From Protonemura montana (taxonomy: Eukaryota; Arthropoda; Insecta; Plecoptera; Nemouridae), in the NCBI GenBank assembly GCA_947568835.1, contig OX387606.1:24665111-24729110 (forward strand): 64,000 bases of DNA, given 5' to 3'. The notes below the pieces were generated by a model. The model ran no database searches and was not told where the DNA came from. It worked only from the letters and a program-made list of their open reading frames with translations. Positions 43,501-55,500 of the stretch are shown here, in pieces; the stretch's first letter is position 1, and each line of letters begins with the position of its first letter. Made by a program: the position numbers and the translations under genes.

Positions 43501-46500
43501 ATCTCCCTACAACCTGCTCTATAAAAACTGGAAAAGCAAAGTTTATTCCGAAAAGTGGGGTAGTCCGTGTATTGTATCGGTTCGTATGATCTGGATGGGT
43601 ATGCAATGGTTTTTCCAAGCAGTCAACATAGGTACTCATTCAACCCACCCGAGGAAAGCGCGATTGCAGCTACCCCAACACCAAGTAGTAGTTTTAGTGT
43701 TGATATGAATGAACTATCTATGAACTATAATTAGTGAATAGACTAAAGGTAAAGAATTAGAAACACCCCCCACCCTGTACCTAACCTAGTGATGACCACG
43801 GCATTTGGAACTCACAGCCTGATAACCAAGCGTATACCCAAATAAACAATGTAGGACTACACCACTGCCTGTCTGTGAGCTATAATATCACTTGATTACA
43901 GCGCAGAGACGGGACTGACCGAGGTGCCCGGGGTGGCCGGCACCTGAAGCTACTAGTTCAGATATTTAACACCAGGTTTATGCTTGCAGCTGCTGAGCGT
44001 GAAGCACGTGGAGAAGTTGGAGGTGCACATTCATGAGCTGAGCATCAAGATCGAAGAGTTGAACCGCACCGTCATCGACATCACATCGATCAAAACGCGA
44101 CTGTCGTCGGTAAGATCCGTATATTTCCGCTAAACCGCAAACAATTGGGAAAACTATTTAAATTAGATTTTATAAATTTGATTATGAGAAAATAATGAAA
44201 ACGTATATTTTTTTTATTTTCTTCTAAATCCAATTTTGAATAAAATATCTCTGTTTAAAATGTTAGCGTTTGAATCTCGTACGAAAACGAGGGTCGCCAT
44301 TTTTTATGACATGAAGTGAAATGTGACGTCAAGAAACAGAAGCGAACGCAAAGGATACAACAAAATGACGTCAGAACTACCTGTAGTTAATCACAGCCCG
44401 TTTTCATCCCGCCACGAGAATTCATATTTTAGCCATTCTTAAAACAAATAGAAATAGAAAAGTTATGATCGGATTATAAAAAGAAAAAATGTGTCAGATT
44501 TTATTTTGAATGCGTTTTTGAACACAATGATAATAATTAAATAATAATCTTAATGAGATTTCCCTATTGCAAGAATATAGGGCAGTCAAATCATATCAAA
44601 AGACGATCTGTATCCAAGAGTCACTTAATTAGAATGTAGTAAATGTCAATAAAAATACCGAGCTTTAGATTGGTGACGTTTTATGCTAAAACTCAATCAG
44701 TATGACATTTTTCAGCCAACGCAAGGCTTTGCAAACCATGTTTAAGATCAGATTACTTGACGTTGGTTGGTTATTGTTACAGGAGAACATCGAGTACGTG
44801 AAGGAGGTCCAGGACTTGAAGGTGAACCTCGAGAACTCAATCTACTTGAAAAGTCAGCTCGCTGGACAACTCGAGGACGCTCGCCGCCGCTTGGAAGATG
44901 ATGAGAGGGTGAGCAAAGGGAGCAAAGGGTGCATACAGAGCGTGCACTGTTAAACTCAGCAATGTCCATCTTTGGGCGGGGTTTGGTCAGCACCGTTCAC
45001 AGCAATATTGGCTCAAAAGTATCTAATAGCATACAAAGTATGTAATTTTGTCACTTCCTGACAAGAGTAAACATCTTTTATTATTAACAACACTATAACC
45101 GTCTTAAAAGTTGATGCCCAAACGTGGACTCGATCCCCGATCTCCACCTGTCGCGGGTGTTGCTCTAACCAATTGAGCTACTTGGACCCCGATCTCCACC
45201 TGTCGCGGGTGTTGCTCTAACCAATTGAGCTACTTGGTCCCCGATCTCCACCTGTCGCAGGTGTTGCTCTAACCAATTGAGCTACTTGGACCCCGATCTT
45301 CACCTGTCGCGGGTGTTGCTCTAACCAATTGAGCTACTTGGACCCCGATCTCCACCTGTCACGGGTGTTGCTCTAACCAATTGAGCTACTTGGACCCCGA
45401 TCTCCACCTGTCGTAGGTGTTGCTCTAACCAATTGAGCTACTTGGACCCCGATCTCCACCTATCGCGGGTGTTGCTCTAGCCAATTGAGCTACTTGGATC
45501 CCGATCTCCACCTGTCGCGGGTGTTGCTCTAACCAATTGAGCTACTTGGACCCCGATCTCCACCTGTCGCGGGTGTTGCTCTAACCAATTGAGCTACTTG
45601 GACCCCGATCTCCACCTGTCGCTGGTGTTGCTCTAACCAATTGAGCTACTTGGACCCCGATCTCCACATTCGCGGGTGTTGCTCTAACCAATTGAGCTAC
45701 TTGGACCCCGATCTCCACCTGTCGCTGGTGTTGCTCTAACCAATTGAGCTACTCGGACACTGGCTTATGCTCTGCAACTGTACTCGCAGGTTGTTGTGGT
45801 CATGTAGACATGGTTATTGTTATAATTTACACGAGGAAAGAAAAGAAAAGTGAAATGTGCTGGGTAGATTGCTCTATCATTGAAATAATTCAGTTAAAAA
45901 GTAATTGCAATAATTTGCCCAGCTTTTGGAAATTTCTTTACAAATAGCAGGCATTCAAATCGCCATGCCATGTCAGTTGTTGAGCTTCTAAGAGCTACCG
46001 TGCCCGTGTAACGCCCCCTGCTGAACGTCCCTTCCGAAGGACGGTACAACGCAAACAACAGGATTCCTCCACAAATCCATGCTGTCGAGAGGTTGATAAG
46101 CAAGGCGAGTGAAGTTGCTGTACTAACTTTCATCCCTCCAATCTCTCTCCCGAACAGAACTGGTCATGTGTATGATGGTCACCCATCCAATACCTGACTC
46201 AGCGCAGTGTTGCTTAACTTTCATCCCTCCAACCTCTCTCCCGAACAGAACTGGTCATGTGTATGATGGTCAACCATCCAATACCTGACCCAGCGCAGTG
46301 TTGCTTAACTTTCATCCCTCCAACCTCTCTCCCAAACAGAACTAGTCATGTGTATGATGGTCACCCATCCAATACCTGACCCAGCGCAGTGTTGCTTAAC
46401 TTAAGAGCTACCGTCCCCGTGTAACGCCCCATGTTTTGTTGTTCCCTGATAGCGTCGCACCACGCTGGAGGCGTCGTTGCACCAGGTTGAGATCGAACTG

Positions 46501-49500
46501 GAGTCTGTACGAGTTCAGTTGGAGGAGGAGGCTGAAGCTCGCCTGGACCTTGAGAGGCAGTTGGTTCGCGCTAACGGCGAGAGCCAGACTTGGAAGTCTA
46601 AGTACGAGACTGAAGCCGCCGCCCGACACGAAGAGGTTGAGGAAATCCGGTGAGTGCAAGGCGGTGAAATCGAAGCCAGAAGATACCACAATCGTGCGTA
46701 AACGCCGACGGGTTTTGTGAGAAATTGAACTTTCATCCATGGAAAAGCAAGTTTTTTCTGTTAATCAGGTGAACCATTTCACTGGCCATACAAATCATTT
46801 CTTGTTATATGGAAAGTTGATCTTTGACATAAAAGTCAAACAGCTCTTTCTATGTTTAATCACTGTGTTTATCCCTTGGTGCCTGCTCACAGCCAATTGC
46901 TAACGCTGTTCACCACCCAAATTTGAATATGAATTAGTTTTTAATAATAATAACAAAAACTATTTCAACTGGGTTTTGAATGCTAAGTGAAGAACAACTA
47001 AATTTCCCAACGTTTCGTAACTTGTACCTGTTACTTTATCAAGGGTTAGAGCAGTCCTGACAATTTTCCAATAACAAAAGAACCACACAAAATTATAACA
47101 ATTACCAAGTTCAAGCTTCCTAAATGCATCTAAATAAAATAATCAGGGTCAATAACTCAAAAACTAATGCATTTTGTATTTTCTGAAATAAAATCCCGAA
47201 CAAATTGGCGTTTTTACTAACTAACCAATTATGTGTATGGAAAAAACGCCAATTTTTTAAATAGTTTTTGTTAAAACTAGTGCTAAGAATAAATCAAGTA
47301 GACATGAGTCTAAAAACCATCCAATTCTGCTAAATCGCAAAAATTAAAATTAAAATACCAGTAAAACCGATAAGACACAATCGAAACGTTAAATTTCTAT
47401 CTGTTTTGATCAAAAGCTTCTTGAATTTAATCAGAATTTAAACTCAATTGCAAGTCGTTATCACACCAATAATTGGACTTGGAATTAACACAAATCATTC
47501 TGATTTATTCTGTAAAAGAAGCCTACATCCGGTATCAATCATAGGACACGTAGCAGTCTACGAGGGGTCTCTAGTTCCGGCAATGGATTGAGAATTGTTC
47601 CTTCATTTCAGACGCAAGTACACAGCTCGTATCCAAGAGCAGGAGGAGCACATTGAGACCCTCCTTGTCAAACTCAACAACATCGAGAAGCAGAAGTCCC
47701 GTCTGCAGAGCGAAGTCGAGATCCTCATCATCGATCTTGAGAAGGTAATGGCACCGACCCCTTGTTTACCCAAAATACAACCAGTGGTGTAGTCGAGTGT
47801 ATACGTGGGTATTAGCCTTATACCCAAAAAACTTTTTAACACCGAGCTTATACCAAAAAAAAATATACAGGGTATACGCCCAATAAATACTCTTTGCAAA
47901 ACTTTAAAATACGTTTTGCAACGACAATTCTTAATCTCCCTACAACCTGCACTATAAAAACTGGAAAAGCAAAGTTTATTCCGAAAAGTGGGTAGTCCGT
48001 GTATTGTAGCGGTTCGTATGATCTGGATGGGTATGCAATGGTTTTACCAAGCAGTCAACGTACTCATTCAACCCACCCGAGGAAAGCGCGATTGCAGCTA
48101 CCCCAACACCAAGTAGTAGTTTAAGTGTTGATAGGAATGTACTATCTATGAATTATAATTAGTGAATAGACTAAAGGTAAAGAATTAGAAACACCCCCCA
48201 CCCAGTACCTAACCTAGTGATGACCACGGCATTTGTAACTCACAGCCTGATAACCCAGCGTATACCAGTACACAGAGATCCATGGAGTCGGTTTCAGAAC
48301 ACTTTCACAAGCAGCGACTTGCGATAAGAATTTCAGTTGCACATTTAAAAAAATGTCAAATACCATGTAAAAAATCTCCTCACGGTCGAGCCGAAGTAGC
48401 GACTCTATTGGTAAAGTGACAGAAAGCAATTGAAAACAGCATCACAATCTTTCAACAATGATCAAATACACCGTGACTGTCATTGACCAGCAATATTTCA
48501 CCTGCCAAAACGTGAAGCACAATTTATTAGATTTATATTTGTTTATTTGTGGTGTTTAACGACGCACTGTTTTGACATCTGGCCATGCGGCACTGGTCTA
48601 ATGGCGTCGGTTAATGAGTCTCTCCAACCTCTCTTCCGAACAGAACTGGTCATGGGTATGATGGTCACCCCTCCAATACCTGACCCAGCGCAGTGTCGCT
48701 TAACTTTCATCCCTCCAACCTCTCTCCCGAACAGAACTGGTCATGTGTATGATGGTCACCCATCCAATACCTGACTCAGCGCAGTGTTGCTTAACTTCGG
48801 TGATCTAACGAGAACCGGTGTTTCCAACACAGCAAACAGTTCGGTACTTCGGCTAAACCCGGTGGAGACTCATTGCTATGTTCCAAACGGAGACCAATTG
48901 CTGGCCAACACTTTTTTCCGAAATACAGTCAAATTCCTTTGTTTTCGAGAGAAACTATCAATGCTCGCACTCTTTTTCTGAGGATCTAAACGCTTTATTT
49001 TTCCCGGTCACAGGCCAACAACACCGCCAGGGAGCTACAGAAGCGCACGGAATACCTCGAGAAGGTGAACATCGACATCAAAACCCGACTCGAGGAGACC
49101 GTTCAATTGTACGAGAACTCGCAGCGTGACCTGCGTATCAAGCAGACAGAGATTCAACGTCTTGGACACGAGCTGGACAAAACCCGCGAGCAGAAGGAGT
49201 CACTTTCACGCGAGAACAAGAAGCTTTCCGGTAAGTGGACCGCCATTAGCTTCATTGCCTCCCGTTTCAACCCGGACGCTCAAAGCACTCGGCATTGATG
49301 CAAAGTTTGGCGGGACTTTATTTTGATACTGTCCTCATTTCACTGCGTGGAAGGTTATCATGCAGAAACCTGACAAGAATTGACCATTAGGATTAAAATC
49401 TGATTTAAATTGCAAACGCTTGCAATGCGCGGGGCATTTTATTATTATCAACACTGTAACCGTCTCAAAAATTGATGCCCAAACGGGGACTTGGACCCCG

Positions 49501-52500
49501 ATCTCCACCTGTCGCGGGTGTTGCTCTAACCAATTGAGCTACTTGGACCCCGATCTCCACCTATCGCGGGTGTTGCTCTAACCAATTGAGCTACTTGGAC
49601 CCCGATCTCCACCTATCGCGGGTGTTGCTCTAACCAATTGAGCTACTTGGACCCCGATCTCCACCTGTCGCGGGTGTTGCTCTAGCCAATTGAGCTACTT
49701 GGACCCCGATCTCCACCTGTCGCGGGTGTTGCTCTAACCAATTGAGCTACTTGGACCCCGATCTCCACCTGTCGCAGGTGTTACTCTGAACCGTTGAGCT
49801 ACTTGGACCCCGATCTCCACCTGTCGCGGGTGTTGCTCTAACCAATTGAGCTACTTGGACACCGGCTTTTAGATACGATTTCAGTGTATTTGATGAGAAT
49901 GACAGTTCTCCAAGGAGTAGAACCAAGAGGCTGTGAATACTCACAGTCACTCTGATTCTAGTGACGCTATATCACGTCACAACCTGTCAAACTCGAATAA
50001 CTCAAATTTGACATTGTATTCGTTGCCGTTTGGGTATCAATTTTTGAGACGGTTATAGTGTTGATAATAGTAAAAGACTTGACCATCTACCATCCAATCT
50101 ACTCTCTATAGTGTCTTGGCATCGAGAAAAACTTGTGGAAACCTAGAGTTCTGACAGAATTTCCAAACTCCAGGGTTCCATAGCTTTCCAAAATACAAGA
50201 AATTTCTCTGGTGACATCAACTGGGGCATGCGATTTGGGAAACAGGTACTTGCCCTTCCAAATAACAACAAATCGCCGGCTGTGCTTGCCTTTGTTCGAG
50301 TGAAACCGCTGCCGCCAAACCTAGACGACGGCGCCCCTAGCTTGTGCTCGAAGACACTTTAACGCTGATTTCCACGTTTCATCCGTAGACGAGCTCCACG
50401 ACGCCCGCAATCAGCTGACCGACATGAACCGTCGCCTCCACGAGCTCGAACTGGAACTGCGTCGTCTGGAGAACGAGCGCGAGGAACTGACCGCCGCCTA
50501 CAAGGAGGCTGAGGCTGTAAGTAGCTCGTCAGTCCCGCGGTGCACACGAAGAAGCTACAGCTGAAGGTCGACACGTGTCATTGGCTGATTGGCGTCACGT
50601 GACAAGCGTTGACCAATAGAAAGCGAGGATTTTTCACGTTCGATGCACGGCTAGCAAACAGATCTGCAGTATTTTAGCCACCAGTTAAAATGGCCGACAT
50701 AACTGTTCCTTTTCAAAACGTTTATGTTGCAAACACATACGTGGTCGGCCATTTCACAGTTGTTCTGATTCAGTTGTGACTTGTGTTTGAATCTAGAGCC
50801 AGTAACAGGCGCGAGCCTTCTGATTGGCTCGCGCTGCCCCCACATTTTGCGTTGCCATCAACTCGAAGGCCACCCTTCAAAAGTAGACTCATCGTACTCG
50901 AATTAGACCAATAACACCGCGTCAACTCAAATAGACCGTTACGACACTTGACAGTTGAATGTCAGTCTCGCGCCATGTTGTAATTGAGTGGTGGACAGCA
51001 ATGACCTGGATGGATGCGTGTTATTGCAGGGTCGCAAGGCAGAGGAGAGCCGAGCACAACGCTTGGCCTCCGAGCTGGGAATCTTCAGGCATGAGGTCGA
51101 GAAGAGACTGGCTGAGAAGGACGAGGAAATTGACTCCATCCGGTAAGTGCCACACCCCCGACGCTCTGCAATCGTTTGACGATTTGAATCTGTGCCGTAA
51201 TTCGAAACTATGACCAATATGGCGTCCTCTAGCCAATGAGAGGCCGCTGTTCTCTGGTGTTTCTCCCGATCTCTGCAAGATGTCGCAACGTCGGATATTT
51301 AATCAGCGGATCTGTTGTGCGCTGGCAACTAGCTTTTGTCTCCTAGCTGCTCAGGAATGTATCTATTATTAGACTAGTGGTTGTCCTGGAAACGGCCAAG
51401 AATACCTTGTGTTGAATTAGAAATGGGCAGCCACTGCATTTACTCAACTGGGCAGTGTGATACAAGGTTATACGAGTGCCAAGAAACAATAAAAGACAGG
51501 CGCTAGTAAAGAAAAGACGTTCAGTGTTGCCGTTTGAGAGGTCGCGGTTGTGCTTGTCTTCAGGGATTGTGTCAGATTTTCGCGTTTTTTCGCGGTAAAT
51601 TTATCGATCACAGCATCGTACGCAGTGGATGGCAACTCTACAAGCGAAAGACTTGCAGAATTGGAAGAAAGGCCTGAAAGAACACTGGCAAAAACCACCG
51701 ACTCACTTCTATGAAGGAAACTACAATTTCGGCATCAACTTTTATCAGCCTATGATAGATTACTTGAATGCTAAGAAAGGGAACTCGAATCAAGACTATC
51801 CACATTTGCCGTGGAACAACGAACTCTTTCTGCCAAAGTACAGCACCAGAAAAGTGAAGAACTATTCGACAGAAGATCTCAATTATTTGAGAGTACAAGC
51901 CGAAAAGCAAGCGAATCAAGATTTGGACACTTTCAAGATAGCGAAACGCTCCGACTTCTCGCTTCAGAAGTCCGTGTCGGCGGCGTCTTTGACAAAGCAC
52001 GTCGAGAACGTCACCAGAGATCGAGTTTCTAAAGTGTCCAAGCCCAAGCACCAAGCGATGGCCGATTACTCAGCGATCGAATCCGAGATGGTCCAGGGGG
52101 CTTTGAAAAGCGCCGAGAAATACCACATAACGCGCTCTGCCAAAGCCATCGAGGGCACTTTAAGGTTTGAAAGTCTGAAGAATTTATCGGAGAACACGGA
52201 GGTGGATTACAAGTCGTTCCAGCGACAGCAGGCGGCGGTGACAGCGTTGTCTAGCCACGATCAGCGCGAGCATTCGCGTGTAATGGAAACGAGGAGGATG
52301 CTGAACGAAGAAGTGGAACAAGTTATGAAACCTTTAGATGAACTCAAGCGTGAGCTGAAGGGATTTGATAAGAATACTTCGCACTACTTTGAAGAAAAGA
52401 GGTTTGCCAGTCAAAGATCTGCTGCTAACTTTAATGATTCAGAAATAAAATTAGAAATTAAGATGCCATCATGACAGTTAAAATAGCATCTTTTGGTATT

Positions 52501-55500
52501 TTAATATTAACAACACTATAACCGTCTCAAAAATTGATGCCCAAACGGGGACTCGAACCCCGATCTCCACCTGTCGCGGGTGTTGCTCTTAACCACTGAG
52601 CTACTTTGGCTTTTTGAGACGATTTTAGTGTATTTGATGAGAATGACAGATCTCCAAGGAGTATGGGCATCAATTTTTGAGACGGTTATGGTGTTGATAA
52701 TAATAAAATATCCCGCGCATTGCAAGCGTTTGCAATTTAAATAAGATTTCATCCTAATACAGCATCTTTTGGCGTTTTTTCTTAACATCTATCTTCTGCA
52801 AATGCTGTCAACTTACTGTTAGCAACGTGATCTTTCAATAGAAAATAATTCTGAGACCAATTCTCAACAAATGCAAATGCAAGTCGGCTGTTTTCTAAAA
52901 CGCAAACGTTGAATTCTGTGTTCGTAGCAAGCAAACGAGCATCGAGATCGAGCAACTGAACTCGCGTGTCGTCGAGGCAGAAGTTAAATTGAAGACAGAG
53001 GTGACCAGGATTAAGAAGAAGCTGCACATTCAGATTCAAGATCTTGAAATGTCACTGGACGTTTCCAACAAGAACAACATCGAGCTGCAGAAGACAGTCA
53101 AGAAGCAGTCGCTCTCGCTTACTGTGAGTTACATGGTCTAACAGACCTATCTCATATTGTATTTTATTGTATCTTTAAATTTTTCCATAATCTCAGGGCT
53201 ACATTTGAAGAGTAAAACCATGTGGACTGGTCAAAAATTAAAAATACACTATGATTAAAAATAAATTACAAAACAAAGACGATGCGTAGCACTAAAATAT
53301 TTAGATAGTCTAATACTAAAGTAACGACAGTCACACCTTTGTCCGATCGTTCTTGTCTAATTTATAAAATTCTTCAAAATTATAAAAACCTTTGTATAAT
53401 AACAATTTTTTAATAGTTTTTGAAAAATTAGCTATTGTAGCAACATTGTCAAGAAGGTTGTTAAAAAGTTTAATACCAAGATAAAAATACGCTCGGTTTT
53501 TAAAACAATTTAATCTATGTTTGGGATTACAAAGTTTTGAACAATTCTTGGTTACATAAGAGTGTTCGTCTAAATGTTTCATAAAAAAAATGCTTTTCTT
53601 TAAAAATGCAGGACAGTGATTCTAAGACAAAAAAGCTAGGTCAGGTCATAATGCTTTCTCGTATGAATAGTTTCCTGCAATGTTTTCTTTTCTGTTGATT
53701 TGATTATTATTCTAATAGCAATTTTTTTTAAGTAAAAAAAAAACTTCTTTTATGACCAAGAAACTTGCAAACATTGGTATGTCACGTGATCGACGGGGAC
53801 CAATCACAGTTCGACGCTATTTCAAAAAGTTCTGCTTTCTTCCCGAGTTTTCGACATTATTTATAATAAAACCCGCTCATAAATAAGCTTCCATTTGCGG
53901 AATTTTGCAAACAAAATGTTGTTAGTGTCGATATTTTCACATCGCTCTTTCGTTGGCCGCCGCTTACAGGAGATCCAGGCCCACTACGACGAGATCCAGC
54001 GCCAGCTTCAGGTCACTCTGGACCAGTTCGGCATCGCTCAACGACGTCTGCAGTCGTTGACAGCCGAGGTCGAGGAGATCCGAGGCAACTACGAGACCGT
54101 AAGCATCAACCAAATCACAAGCTTCAACAAAAGTTGCAGGACGTCTAGGAGTTGGACTTACTAAGAGAGGTTACCTCAAATAAGACAGATGTCGGGCACA
54201 TCTCCACAGCCTCCCTTGGCTTGTGTGTAAATTCAAGAATAGCCCTGAAATTATCAGAAAAATAACGGAAATACAGCTATTAGGGTGAGGGTCATCATAG
54301 CTGTAAGAAAATGATCGCACCCAGAGCTAGCACAAATAGGTTTAAACCGAGAAACATGCTCTGATCTAAATTAACCCAGCCTCTCGTCTCTATGGTGTAT
54401 GGTCTCTATGGTCCCTATGATCCCTATGGTCTATGGTCGCTATGGTCTATGGTCCCTATGGTCTATGGTCGCTATGGTCTATGGTCGCTATGGTCTATGG
54501 TCGCTATGGTCTATGGTCGCTATGGTCTATGGTCGCTATGGTCTATGGTCGCTATGGTCTATGGTCGCTATGGTCTATGGTCCCTATGGTCTATGGCCGC
54601 TATGGTCTATGGTCGCTATGGTCTATGGTCGCTATGGTCTATGGTCGCTATGGTCTATGGTCGCTATGGTCTATGGTCCCTATGGTCTATGGTCGCTATG
54701 GTCTATGGTCGCTATGGTCTATGGTCGCTATGGTCTATGGTCGCTATGGTCTATGGTCGCTATGGTCTATGGTCGCTATGGTCTATGGTCCCTATGGTCT
54801 ATGGTCGCTATGGTCTATGGTCGCTATGGTCTATGGTCGCTATGGTCTATGGTCGCTATGGTCTATGGTCGCTATGGTCTATGGTCCCTATGGTCTATGG
54901 TCGCTATGGTCTATGGTCCCTATGGTCTATGGTCGCTATGGTCTATGGTCGCTATGGTCTATGGTCGCTATGGTCTATGGTCCCTATGGTCTATGGTCGC
55001 TATGGTCTATGGCCGCTATGGTCTATGGTCGCTATGGTCTATGGTCGCTATGGTCTATGGTCGCTATGGTCTATGGTCGCTATGGTCTATGGTCGCTATG
55101 GTCTATGGTCGCTATGGTCTATGGTCGCTATGGTCTATGGTCGCTATGGTCTATGGTCGCTATGGTATAGTCCAAGTCTAAAATGTTAACCGATGAATTT
55201 TTTCAAAGGCCTTGCGGTCGAAGCGCGCCGTCGAGCTGCAATACGAGGAGTCGGTGACTCGTGTCAACGAGTTGACCACAATCAACGTCAACATTGCCAC
55301 CTCCAAGTCCAAGATCGAACAGGAGCTGGCTGTACTTGCTGGAGATTACGACGAGATCACCCGAGAACTCAGGGTGCGTTACACTTGCCAGGACAGTCAT
55401 TCTTCGATTGCACATTACTCAAAATAAATCCATCTCTTCGATCTTGATTGTTATGGGAGAGCATTTTTTTGCTGACAAAAGCTACAAAAATTGCGAAGAT

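Noticed and set aside
51629..53123. Direct in-frame splicing of the nested ORF to paramyosin exon 13
   Set aside because: Exon 13 needs two bases from the preceding exon. The only strong donor in the ORF (52350) leaves one base, giving an early stop; no good donor in the right phase was found. It cannot be excluded without cDNA.
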